Assembly (NCBI RefSeq): GCF_900100045.1 | Contig: NZ_FNEA01000015.1 | Location: 62,001 to 126,000 of the forward strand | DNA length: 64,000 nucleotides | Source: Paracoccus denitrificans | GTDB taxonomy: Bacteria > Pseudomonadota > Alphaproteobacteria > Rhodobacterales > Rhodobacteraceae | Direction: 5' to 3' | Shown here: positions 18,148 to 25,836 of the stretch, in pieces | Numbering within the stretch: position 1 is the first letter of the stretch | How the letters are laid out: each line of letters starts with the position of its first letter | Program-made: the position numbers and the translations under genes | Notes under the pieces: generated by a model | Database searches by the model: none | What the model was told of the DNA's origin: nothing | The model's input: only the letters and a program-made list of their open reading frames with translations

Positions 18148-19398
18148 ATGAGCAACCGTATCGCTCTGATTTTGGCCGCAACCACTTTTCTTGCATCGCC
18201 CGCTTTTTCTGGCGGCTACGTCGCTCCGGTGATCCAACCGCAAATCAGCCCGGTCGTGGAAGTCGCCCGCCCGGCATTCAGTTGGACTGGTCCTTATGTC
18301 GGCGCTTACATCGGAAATACCAAACTCGATCTGAAGTCGACTGGTGAAATCCACCATGATGCCATTACGGTCGAGCACGACGCCATTACCGAGGAAATCC
18401 CCGCCGAAGTCATCGAACATCCCGAAGTCACCGAAGACCGGGTTGTCGAGGTGATTGAACACCCCGAAGTCACCGAGGAAAAGGTCGTCAAGGAGATCGA
18501 CCATCCGGCGATCGTCGAGAAAATCCCTGCGGTGACAAAAGAACATCCAGAGGTGAAGGAAAAGGTAACGGTCGGCTGGGAAGAGGTTCAGATCGGAACT
18601 GAAACGGTAAAAGTCAGGGAAGACGTATACCGCGATGAAAATGGCGAAAAACAACGGGATGAAAATCACCATACCGGCTGGCGCCATGTCCCCGTCTATG
18701 AAGAAGTTCCGGTCTATGAAAATCGTCCCATCTATGAGGAACGGGTAGTTCAGGATGCATGGGTCGAAGTGATCTCGCCTGAAAAAGAGGTCGTGATCAA
18801 GGATGCCTGGACCGAAACCGTCACCGAAACCGTCGTGGTCCAGGAGGCATGGGTCGAAGAAGTCACCGAGACCGTCGTGGTGCAGGAAGCCCGGACCGAG
18901 ATCGTGAAACCCGCCAGGACTGTCGTGGTGCAGGAAGCATGGACCGAGGTTGTCCGTGAAGCGTGGACCGAACAGCTCACCGATAGTTTCAGCGAGGATG
19001 GCAATAGCTATGGCCTGTTCGCGGGCTATCGCCGCCAATGGCAGAACAACTTTGTCGGTGGTATCGAAGTCCACTACGGAAGGAACGGCTCTAACCGATT
19101 CAACCTCGCGGAACTTGGAGGGACGGTGCAATTCGGCAAGGATACCTACGGCGCCGAACTTCAGGCGGGTTATGCGATCAAGCGCGCGTTGCCGTATATT
19201 GCCGTGGGCTATGCCAACATCCTGGATCAGGATGCCATGACCGTATCGCTAGGGCTGGATTATGCCGTTACCGACCGCCTGATCGTCGGCGCCAAATATA
19301 CCCATTACGATATCGGCGATATCAGTGGAATCGACAGCATTCATCGGTTCGAGGGCGACGGCAATATGGTCAGCCTGCGCGCAGCGATCAAGTTCTGA
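18148..19398 (+). CDS. OmpA-like 8-strand outer-membrane barrel with a long repeat insertion in surface loop 1
   Basis: A 416-residue outer-membrane protein. Residues 1-21 are a Sec signal peptide. Residues 44-60 (FSWTGPYVGAYIGNTKL) are the first strand of an Omp25/OmpA-type barrel. Seven further amphipathic strands follow after residue 285: about 286-300, 301-313, 331-345, 348-359, 363-375, 377-389 and 403-416, ending in the C-terminal Phe used by the BAM machinery. Between strand 1 and strand 2 there are about 220 extra residues of charged repeats (HPEVTE-type, 70-135; EAWTE-type, 199-275), in what should be the first extracellular loop. Codon use is less GC-rich than neighbours. The barrel call is strong; the function of the repeat is unknown. 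Confidence 0.88.
   Translation: MSNRIALILAATTFLASPAFSGGYVAPVIQPQISPVVEVARPAFSWTGPYVGAYIGNTKLDLKSTGEIHHDAITVEHDAITEEIPAEVIEHPEVTEDRVVEVIEHPEVTEEKVVKEIDHPAIVEKIPAVTKEHPEVKEKVTVGWEEVQIGTETVKVREDVYRDENGEKQRDENHHTGWRHVPVYEEVPVYENRPIYEERVVQDAWVEVISPEKEVVIKDAWTETVTETVVVQEAWVEEVTETVVVQEARTEIVKPARTVVVQEAWTEVVREAWTEQLTDSFSEDGNSYGLFAGYRRQWQNNFVGGIEVHYGRNGSNRFNLAELGGTVQFGKDTYGAELQAGYAIKRALPYIAVGYANILDQDAMTVSLGLDYAVTDRLIVGAKYTHYDIGDISGIDSIHRFEGDGNMVSLRAAIKF
18355..18552 (+). repeat. In-frame protein repeats, HPEV class
   Basis: Encodes residues 70-135 of the barrel protein. A unit of roughly 14-18 residues recurs: HDAITVE, HDAITEEIPAEVIE, HPEVTEDRVVEVIE, HPEVTEEKVVKEID, HPAIVEKIPAVTKE, HPEVKEKV. The consensus is H-(D/P)-x-(I/V)-(T/V)-E followed by alternating hydrophobic and acidic residues. 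At DNA level the two central units share long near-identical stretches, pointing to recent duplication. Confidence 0.85.
18742..18972 (+). repeat. In-frame protein repeats, EAWTE class
   Basis: Encodes residues 199-275. The unit is about 13-18 residues with core V-V-V-Q-(E/D)-A-W-(T/V)-E: VVQDAWVEVIS, VVIKDAWTETVTE, VVVQEAWVEEVTE, VVVQEARTEIVKP, VVVQEAWTEVVR, EAWTEQL. One copy has Arg instead of Trp. Similar EAW/EAY-type repeats are known from surface and phage-associated proteins of other bacteria, which is a resemblance by eye only. Confidence 0.85.
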
Positions 19399-19405
19399 CG
19401 CTTTT

Positions 19406-19432
19406 CCCGGCGGTCGCCATCGTGCCGCCGGG
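19406..19432 (+). terminator. Rho-independent-type terminator after the barrel gene
   Basis: An 8-bp perfect stem, CCCGGCGG / CCGCCGGG, with an 11-base loop begins 7 bases after the stop codon and is followed by TTATT. The T-rich tail is on the plus strand only, so it serves the barrel gene and not acoR arriving from the other side. Confidence 0.65.
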
Positions 19433-19516
19433 TTATTCCGCAACGCAGGGCCGTATCTGGCGGCGTTTGAAACCCATCCCGGCCTGCCGACGGCCAAAGA
19501 CCCGAGGCGCCAATTC

Positions 19517-21376
19517 CTATTTCGACTTGCGCAAGCGCCGGTAGAATGTCGAGCGGTCGATCTTCGCGGCACGGGCTGCAGCCGAGACATTGCCCCCATG
19601 TTCGTCCAGGAGCCGCAGCAATTCGTCCTCGGGCCTGCTGCCTGCCGGCGACCGGGACAGGGCGGCTCGATCCGCCATCCCTGCCGGCAGATGCGCGGGC
19701 AGGACCGGGGCACCGTCGCACATCGCCGCGGCAAGCTCGCAAAGATTGACGATCTCGCGGACGTTGCCGGGCCAGTCATGGGCCAGCAGCAGGGCCATGG
19801 CCTGCGGGGAAAATCGCGGCTTGCCCTCGGTCGCGCCGGCGATGCGGGCGATCAGCCATTCCAGGTCGGCCCGCGCCCGGACCGGCGGGATGTCCAGCAC
19901 CAGCCCGTTCAGCCGGTAATAGAGATCCTGCCGGAACCGCCCCTCGGCCACCAGCTGGGCCAGGTCATGATGCGAGGCCGAGATGACGCGGATATCCACC
20001 GGCTCGGCGCGCGTGGCACCGACCGGCAGCAACTCGCGTTCCGACAGCACGCGCAGCAGCCGCGCCTGCAAGGCCAGCGGCATGTCTCCGATCTCGTCAA
20101 GGAACAGCGTGCCGCCATGCGCCTCGCGGATCAGGCCCTTCTTGCCGCGCGCGTGGGCGCCGGTAAAGGCGTTCGGGGTATAGCCGAACAGCTCGCTTTC
20201 GATCAGAGCCTCGGGCAGCGCGGCGCAGTTGATCGCGACGAAGGCCCCCCGCCTGCGCGAGGACTCGTGCATGGCGCGGGCGATGAACTCCTTGCCGGTC
20301 CCCGTCTCGCCGCGCAGGATGACGCTGATCTGGCGGTCCACCACCTTGGCGGCGCGCTCGGCCAGGCATTCCATGGCCGGATCGCCGCCATGGATCGCGC
20401 GCAGCGGCTGGGGCAGGCTGCCTTCCGCAGCCCGGCGCGGCGGCGCGGTCGGCGGCACGGCACGGGCAAAGATCAGCCCGCCGGCCTGCATCTCCAGCGC
20501 GCCGTCGACCGGCGCCATGGCGCGCGACAGCTTGGGCAGGTCGTCCATGTCATAGGCGAAGATATCGTCGAAGCGCCGCCCGATCAGCGCCTGGGCCGGC
20601 CCGCCAGCCAAAAGCTCGCGCGCATTGTTGGTCATGCCGCTGATGCGGCCCTCGGGGTCGATGGCGACCGCGGCCATCGGGTCCACGTCAAGGAACTCGG
20701 GCGAGGGGTTCAGCCGCAAGATCCAGTCGGCGCGATGCCGGCGCACCAGATTGGCCATCTCGATGCGCCGGACGCAGGATTTCATCACCTCCAGCGTCAG
20801 CGCCTGGCTCATCTTGTCCTGCGGCGCCTGCAGATGCGACAGGTCCAGCACGCCGATCAGCCCGCCGCGCGTGTCATGGACCGGCACTGCGGTGCAGGAC
20901 AGCGGCGTCAGCGCCACGTCGAAATGGTCGGTGCGATGCACGGTGATCGCCCGCCCGGTGGCGAGGCAGGCGCCGACGCCGTTGGTGCCGACATGGCGTT
21001 CATGCCATTCCGAACCGGCGATCAGTCCGGCATGGCGCAGCTCGCGGTCCAGCTCCGCATCGCCGATGGCATCGACGGTCACGCCGCGCGCATTCGCGAG
21101 CAGCAGCACATAGCCCATCGCGTTCACACGGCGATACAGGTCCTCCATGCCGTGCCGGGCCACGCCCAGCAGCTCCTCGGATTCCTGGCGATGCTGGCGC
21201 AGTTCCTTCTGGGTGACGATGCGCGGCCCGGCATGGCGGCTGGGGTCGAGCTGGTGTTCGTTGACGCAGCGCCGCCACGAGGCCAGGACATCGGCATCCC
21301 GGCGCGGCGAGGTCTCGCCCTCGGCCACGCGAATGACTTCAAGGACATGCGTCCCCGTATCCGGCATCCCCCGCAT
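19517..21376 (-). CDS. acoR: Sigma-54-dependent activator of acetoin catabolism, AcoR-like
   Basis: A 619-residue Fis-family enhancer-binding protein. It has an N-terminal GAF-type sensor region (about 70-220), a PAS-like segment (230-300), an AAA+ domain with Walker A GETGTGKE at 356-363 and Walker B GGTLFLDEIGD at 421-431, and a Fis-type helix-turn-helix at the C-terminus (NVSAAARAAKIDRSTFYRRL). The sigma-54 contact loop reads NAFTGA (402-407) instead of GAFTGA. ATG 21376 follows GGGAGGAG. It lies downstream of the acetoin genes and presumably activates the -24/-12 promoter at 27874-27889 in response to acetoin or a related compound. Confidence 0.93.
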   Translation of the reverse strand: MRGMPDTGTHVLEVIRVAEGETSPRRDADVLASWRRCVNEHQLDPSRHAGPRIVTQKELRQHRQESEELLGVARHGMEDLYRRVNAMGYVLLLANARGVTVDAIGDAELDRELRHAGLIAGSEWHERHVGTNGVGACLATGRAITVHRTDHFDVALTPLSCTAVPVHDTRGGLIGVLDLSHLQAPQDKMSQALTLEVMKSCVRRIEMANLVRRHRADWILRLNPSPEFLDVDPMAAVAIDPEGRISGMTNNARELLAGGPAQALIGRRFDDIFAYDMDDLPKLSRAMAPVDGALEMQAGGLIFARAVPPTAPPRRAAEGSLPQPLRAIHGGDPAMECLAERAAKVVDRQISVILRGETGTGKEFIARAMHESSRRRGAFVAINCAALPEALIESELFGYTPNAFTGAHARGKKGLIREAHGGTLFLDEIGDMPLALQARLLRVLSERELLPVGATRAEPVDIRVISASHHDLAQLVAEGRFRQDLYYRLNGLVLDIPPVRARADLEWLIARIAGATEGKPRFSPQAMALLLAHDWPGNVREIVNLCELAAAMCDGAPVLPAHLPAGMADRAALSRSPAGSRPEDELLRLLDEHGGNVSAAARAAKIDRSTFYRRLRKSK

Positions 21377-21454
21377 CGGCTCCTCCCAAAGCCCGGCGCG
21401 ACCATAGCACGGGTTGGCCGCGCCGGGGCAGAAATCTTGTCGCAGGCGCGGTTG

Positions 21455-22528
21455 TCAGCGCGAGAGGTCGATCAGGATCTTCAGCTGGCTGCCGGCAGGG
21501 TCCAGGAGTGCCTCGAACCCCTCGGCCACGGCGTCGGCCAGCGCGATGCGCCTGGTCACCACCCGCTTGGCCGGGATGGCGCCCGAGGCGATCAGCTCGA
21601 TGGTGCGCGGCCAGCTATGGGTCGGATAGCACCACGAGCCGCGGATCTCGGCATCCTTGAACGTCAGCTGGAAGAAATCCACGCTGCCCTTGCCGGGATG
21701 CAGCCCGGTCTGCACGATCACCCCCTGCTTGCGCACCGCGTCGAGGCAGGATTGCAGCGCACGTTCGTTGCCGACGCATTCCAGCGCCACGTCGCAGCCG
21801 ATGCCGTCCTGCGTGCCGGCGCGCACCCTCTCGCCCACATCCTCGCGCGCAGGATTGACGGTGACGACGCCCGGCACGACCTCGGCCGCAAGCGCCAGCC
21901 GCGTGTCGTTCACGTCCGACACGAACAACCGCGTCGCGCCGAAGGCCCGCGCGGTCAGAAGCGCAAGGATGCCGATGGGACCGGCGCCCGTCACCAGCAC
22001 CGAATCCCCGGCGGTGATCCGGCCCCGGTCGCAGGCATAGACGCAGACGGCGGTCGGCTCGACCAGCGCGGCCTCTTCGTCGCTCATGCCGTCAGGGATC
22101 TTCTCGACATTGTAGTCGTTCAGCAGCGCCATCTCGGCCATGCCGCCCGAGGCCCAGGAAAGCCCGACCAGCGCCAGGCTGCCCGAGAGGTTGTGCCAGC
22201 CGCGGTCGGCAAAATATTCGCCGCCGCGCGGCATGATCAGCGGCTGCACCGCCACCCGGTCGCCGGGCGCCACCTTGGTCACGCCCTCGCCCACCGCCAC
22301 GACCTCGCCGCCGAACTCGTGGCCCAGCACCTGCGGGCCATGGGCGCCGGAATAGGGATGCGGCTGGGTCGGGATGAAGATCGGACCCGAGGCATATTCA
22401 TGCAGGTCGGTGCCGCAGATGCCGACATGGCTGTTTCGGATCAGCACCTGGCCGGGTCCGGGGCGGGGCGGCTCGGGAATGTCCTCGATCCGCAGATCCC
22501 TGGCGGCATGGAAACGCAATGCTTTCAT
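21455..22528 (-). CDS. bdhA: Zinc-type (R,R)-butanediol dehydrogenase / acetoin reductase, MDR family
   Basis: A 357-residue medium-chain dehydrogenase interconverting 2,3-butanediol and acetoin. Catalytic zinc ligands are Cys38 (GICGTD) and His70-Glu71 (LGHEF). The NAD-binding motif TGAGPIGILAL is near residue 180. The loop that usually carries four structural-zinc cysteines (about 97-115) has none here. It is the last catabolic gene of the acetoin operon and feeds butanediol into acetoin for cleavage by AcoABC. Other vicinal diols are possible substrates. Confidence 0.9.
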   Translation of the reverse strand: MKALRFHAARDLRIEDIPEPPRPGPGQVLIRNSHVGICGTDLHEYASGPIFIPTQPHPYSGAHGPQVLGHEFGGEVVAVGEGVTKVAPGDRVAVQPLIMPRGGEYFADRGWHNLSGSLALVGLSWASGGMAEMALLNDYNVEKIPDGMSDEEAALVEPTAVCVYACDRGRITAGDSVLVTGAGPIGILALLTARAFGATRLFVSDVNDTRLALAAEVVPGVVTVNPAREDVGERVRAGTQDGIGCDVALECVGNERALQSCLDAVRKQGVIVQTGLHPGKGSVDFFQLTFKDAEIRGSWCYPTHSWPRTIELIASGAIPAKRVVTRRIALADAVAEGFEALLDPAGSQLKILIDLSR

Positions 22529-22537
22529 GGCGACACC

Positions 22538-22867
22538 TCACAGCTCGTCGAAGGCGGCCAGCGCCTTTGCCGCATAGACCGTGCCCGGCCCGCCCGACAT
22601 CTCGATGGCGACGGCCAGCACCTCCAGCAATTCCTCGCGGCTGGCGCCGTGGGCCTTGGCCTCGCTGGCGTGAAAGACGATGCAATCCTCGCAGCCGCGC
22701 CCGATGGCGACGGCGATGGCGATCATCTCCTTCATCGCCGGGCCGACCTTGCCCTCGCGGTTGGCGGCGACCATCAGCCCGCGAAAGGCGGACATGGTCT
22801 TGCCGTCGGCCTTGTAGAGCGCGGCGGCGCGCGCGTTCATCTCGGCCAGCTTCTGTTTCGCGTTCAT
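22538..22867 (-). CDS. Carboxymuconolactone decarboxylase / AhpD-like protein
   Basis: A 109-residue all-helical protein of the CMD family. The AhpD-type redox motif is present: Cys59 and Cys62 in GCEDC, with His66 four residues later. This set points to a thiol-redox role rather than lactone decarboxylation. It overlaps the upstream SDR gene by ATGA and precedes bdhA by 9 bases, so it is an integral member of the acetoin operon. Its job there is not known; protecting or reducing lipoyl groups is a speculative possibility. Confidence 0.85.
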   Translation of the reverse strand: MNAKQKLAEMNARAAALYKADGKTMSAFRGLMVAANREGKVGPAMKEMIAIAVAIGRGCEDCIVFHASEAKAHGASREELLEVLAVAIEMSGGPGTVYAAKALAAFDEL

Positions 22868-23652
22868 ACCAGCACCATCCCTCCATCGACGACCAGGCTT
22901 TGCCCGGTCATGTAATCGGACCCGGCCGAGGCGAGAAAGATCGAAACCCCCGCCAGATCGTCTGGGCGCGAAGGCCTGCCCAGCAGGATGTCGGCGGAAA
23001 AGCCCTCGAATGCCTCGTTGTCGCGTTGGGTCAGCCCCTCGTCCTTGAAGCCCTTGTCGATCAGCTTCCACATGTCGGTCGCGACCACGCCGGGGCAGAT
23101 GGCGTTGACGCAGATGCCGTGCTTGCCGAAGGCGCGGGCGGCGGCCTGGGTCAGCGCCACCACGGCGAACTTGCTGGCCGAGTAATGCGCCAGGGGCTCA
23201 TAGCCCTGCTTGCCGGCGATCGAGGCGGTGTTGACGATCTTGCCGCCGCCGCCCTGGGCGATGAACTGCTTCGCCGCCTCCTGGATGCCGATCAGCACGC
23301 CCATGGCATTCACGTCCATGACGCGGTGCCAGTCCTCTTCGGTGATGTCGTTGAACTGCTTGACCTGCGCGATGCCGGCATTGTTGAACATGGCGTCGAG
23401 CCGGCCGTATTCGGCGACGGTGCGGGCGATCAGGTCGCGCGCGCTGGCCCGGTCGGTCACGTCGACGGCAAGGCCGATGGCCTGCGCGCCCGCCTCGCGG
23501 ATCTCGGCGGCGGTGGCCTCTGCGGTAGCGGCGGCAATGTCGGCGATCACCACCCGCGCACCGGCCCTGGCCAGCCCCTCGGCGATGGAGCGCCCGATGC
23601 CCCGGCCCGAGCCGGTGACGATGATGCTGCGGCCTTCGACGGAATTGCTCAT
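22864..23652 (-). CDS. SDR family acetoin (diacetyl) reductase
   Basis: A 262-residue short-chain dehydrogenase. The nucleotide motif TGSGRGIG is at residues 13-20, NNAG at 90-93, and the catalytic set is Ser144, Tyr157 and Lys161. Overall sequence and length resemble meso-butanediol dehydrogenase/acetoin reductase (BudC type). Together with the MDR enzyme at 21455-22528 it would cover both stereoisomers of butanediol. The stop overlaps the CMD gene start. Substrate inferred from operon context. Confidence 0.88.
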   Translation of the reverse strand: MSNSVEGRSIIVTGSGRGIGRSIAEGLARAGARVVIADIAAATAEATAAEIREAGAQAIGLAVDVTDRASARDLIARTVAEYGRLDAMFNNAGIAQVKQFNDITEEDWHRVMDVNAMGVLIGIQEAAKQFIAQGGGGKIVNTASIAGKQGYEPLAHYSASKFAVVALTQAAARAFGKHGICVNAICPGVVATDMWKLIDKGFKDEGLTQRDNEAFEGFSADILLGRPSRPDDLAGVSIFLASAGSDYMTGQSLVVDGGMVLV

Positions 23653-23701
23653 GTCTCTCCTCCCATTGCAAAGGGCCGCCCCCTTGGGGACGGCCGGGCT
23701 C

Positions 23702-24805
23702 TCAGGCGATGAAGTCGCGGATCAGGCGGTTCACCTCGGCCGATTGCTCCATCTGCACCATGTGGCCCGCCCCAGAGACCACATGGCGGGACGCGCCTTG
23801 CAGGCTTTCGGCATGGGCGGCAGGGATGACGGCATCGGCCTCGCCCCAGATCACCTGCGCCGGCACGCCCGAGGCGGCCAGCGCCTCGGCCACCTGCTGG
23901 GCCTGCCGGCCCTCGCGGAACAGGCTGCCGGCCAGTTCGGTCAGGAAGTCCTGCACGCCGTCGAGGCGCTTGTATTTCAGCAAATCCTCGACCATCGCGC
24001 GGCTGACCAGCGACTGATCCTTGAACAGATGCGCCAGCACCGGCTTCAGGTCCTTGCGACCGGCGGCCCTCACGAAGCCGTCGATATAGTCCGAGTTGAT
24101 CTCGGACCCGAGCCCCGCCGAACAGATCAGCGTGACCGAGGCGACGCGCGCGGGATGCTGCGCCGCCAGCGTGCCGGCAACCAGCCCGCCCATGGAATGG
24201 CCGGCCAGATGCGCCTTGTCGATGCCCAGATGGTCCATGAAGGCGATCACGGTCTGGACCATCAGCTCCAGCCCTGCCGGGCGCGCCGATTTCACCGACT
24301 GGCCATGACCGGGCAGGTCCAGCGCATAGACGGGCGCGTTTTCCGCCAGCGCGTCGATGTTGAACAGCCAGTTGTCCAGATCGCCGCCGAAGCCGTGGAT
24401 CAGGATCAGGGGCATGCCCTCGCCCGGTCGCTCGGCATAGCGGATGCGGCCGGCGGGCAGGTCGGCGAACTGATAGCTCGGGCCTTCCTCGCCCTCGTCG
24501 TCACCGGCCGAAGGGGTCTCGTAGGCCGCGACATAGGCGTCGATCTCGTCCTCCGCGACCGAAGGCGGCGCCATGACGGCCAGAAGCGCGCGCACCGGAT
24601 AGGTCTCGCCCTCGACGCCGATGCGGCGGCGCAAGAGCCCGCCGTCGGCAGCCTCGACCACATTGGCGATCTTGTCGGTCTCGACATCCATGATCTCGTC
24701 GCCGGGCTTGATCTCGGCGCCCTCGGCGACATGCCAGGCGGCAAGCTTGCCCTCCTTCATCGACAGGCCCCATTTCGGCATCAGGATCGGAGTGATGTCT
24801 GCCAT
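23702..24805 (-). CDS. acoC: Acetoin dehydrogenase E2, dihydrolipoyl acetyltransferase fused to alpha/beta hydrolase domain
   Basis: A 367-residue AcoC-type E2. Residues 1-80 are a lipoyl domain with the modified Lys45 in VETDKIANV. Residues about 110-367 form an alpha/beta-hydrolase domain with IHGFGGD, nucleophile elbow GHSMGG (Ser204) and a C-terminal GAGHMVQME His. This short architecture, without a peripheral subunit-binding domain or classical acetyltransferase core, is the known AcoC form. It transfers the acetyl group from acetoin cleavage to CoA. It follows acoB by one base. Confidence 0.92.
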   Translation of the reverse strand: MADITPILMPKWGLSMKEGKLAAWHVAEGAEIKPGDEIMDVETDKIANVVEAADGGLLRRRIGVEGETYPVRALLAVMAPPSVAEDEIDAYVAAYETPSAGDDEGEEGPSYQFADLPAGRIRYAERPGEGMPLILIHGFGGDLDNWLFNIDALAENAPVYALDLPGHGQSVKSARPAGLELMVQTVIAFMDHLGIDKAHLAGHSMGGLVAGTLAAQHPARVASVTLICSAGLGSEINSDYIDGFVRAAGRKDLKPVLAHLFKDQSLVSRAMVEDLLKYKRLDGVQDFLTELAGSLFREGRQAQQVAEALAASGVPAQVIWGEADAVIPAAHAESLQGASRHVVSGAGHMVQMEQSAEVNRLIRDFIA

Positions 24806-24806
24806 G

Positions 24807-25814
24807 TCAGTTCTCCAGCGTCTTGCGGACGGCCGCGGCGATGCGCTCGGCCGAGGGCACATAGGCATCCTCCAGCGAGGGCGAGAAAGGCACCGGCGCA
24901 TGCGGCGGCGTCACCATCCGGATGGGTGCCTTGAGCGCGTCGAAGGCGTCCTGCGCCACGGTCGCAGCAATGTCGGCGGCGATGGAACAGCGCGGGTTCG
25001 CCTCGTCCACGCAGACCAGCCGGCCGGTCGCCTCGACGCTTTCCAGCACCGTGTCCATGTCGATGGGCGACAGCGTGCGCAGGTCGATCACCTCGACATC
25101 GACGCCGTCCTTCTTCAGCAGCTCGGCAGCCTCGACCGAGCGGCCGACCATCTGGCCATAGGTGACGATGGTTGCGTCCCGGCCCTCGCGGACGATGTTC
25201 GCCTCGCCGAAGGGGATGGTATAGGGCTCCTCGGGCACATCCGCCGTGCTGGCGTAAAGGTTCTTGTGTTCGAGGAAGATCACCGGGTCGTTGTCCCTGA
25301 TCGCCTGGATCAGCAGGCCCTTGCAGTCATAGGCGTTCGAGGGGCAGACCACCTTGAGGCCGGGGATATGCGTGAACAGCGGCGTCAGCATCTGGCTGTG
25401 CTGGGCGGCGGCGCGGAAACCGGCGCCGCACATGGCGCGGATCACCACCGGGGTCTCGGCCTTGCCGCCGAACATGTAGCGAAACTTCGCCGCCTGGTTA
25501 AAGACCTGGTCCAGGCAGACGCCGATGAAGTCGATGAACATCAGTTCCGCCACCGGCCGCAGTCCCGCCGTCGCCGCACCGATGGCCGCGCCGACATAGG
25601 CGCTTTCCGACAGCGGCGTGTCGATCATCTGGTTCGGGTGCTTGGCGTAAAGCCCCTTGCTGACGCCCAGAACCCCGCCCCAGGCGTCGTCCTCGCCCTG
25701 CGCGCCGGCGCCGCCGACGATATCCTCGCCCATCATGATCACGGTGGGGTCGCGGGTCATCTCCTGATCCAGCGCCTCGTTCACCGCGTCCTTCATGCTG
25801 ATGATGCGTGCCAT
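24807..25814 (-). CDS. acoB: Acetoin dehydrogenase E1 beta subunit
   Basis: A 335-residue thiamine-diphosphate E1 beta subunit. The transketolase-like pyrimidine-binding domain spans about 5-180 (MGEDIVGGAGAQGEDDAWGG, ESAYVGAAIGAA), and the transketolase C-terminal domain follows from about 200. With AcoA it forms the heterotetrameric E1 that cleaves acetoin to acetaldehyde and an enzyme-bound acetyl unit. It sits between acoA and acoC, as in most aco operons. Confidence 0.94.
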   Translation of the reverse strand: MARIISMKDAVNEALDQEMTRDPTVIMMGEDIVGGAGAQGEDDAWGGVLGVSKGLYAKHPNQMIDTPLSESAYVGAAIGAATAGLRPVAELMFIDFIGVCLDQVFNQAAKFRYMFGGKAETPVVIRAMCGAGFRAAAQHSQMLTPLFTHIPGLKVVCPSNAYDCKGLLIQAIRDNDPVIFLEHKNLYASTADVPEEPYTIPFGEANIVREGRDATIVTYGQMVGRSVEAAELLKKDGVDVEVIDLRTLSPIDMDTVLESVEATGRLVCVDEANPRCSIAADIAATVAQDAFDALKAPIRMVTPPHAPVPFSPSLEDAYVPSAERIAAAVRKTLEN

Positions 25815-25836
25815 TTCCTTTTCCTCCCTCGCTCGA

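Noticed and set aside
18346..18972. Repeat region considered as a CRISPR array or tandem DNA repeat
   Set aside because: The repeats are in-frame protein units of varying length with no spacer/repeat regularity and no cas genes nearby.
18061..19131. Long minus-strand frame of about 356 codons opposite the repeat protein
   Set aside because: It mirrors the repeat units on the other strand and has no start context; codon bias and the clear signal peptide, barrel and terminator support the plus-strand gene.
19325..22915. Plus-strand frame of nearly 1200 codons opposite acoR and bdhA
   Set aside because: A product of high GC on the opposite strand; the minus strand carries complete AcoR and butanediol dehydrogenase motifs.
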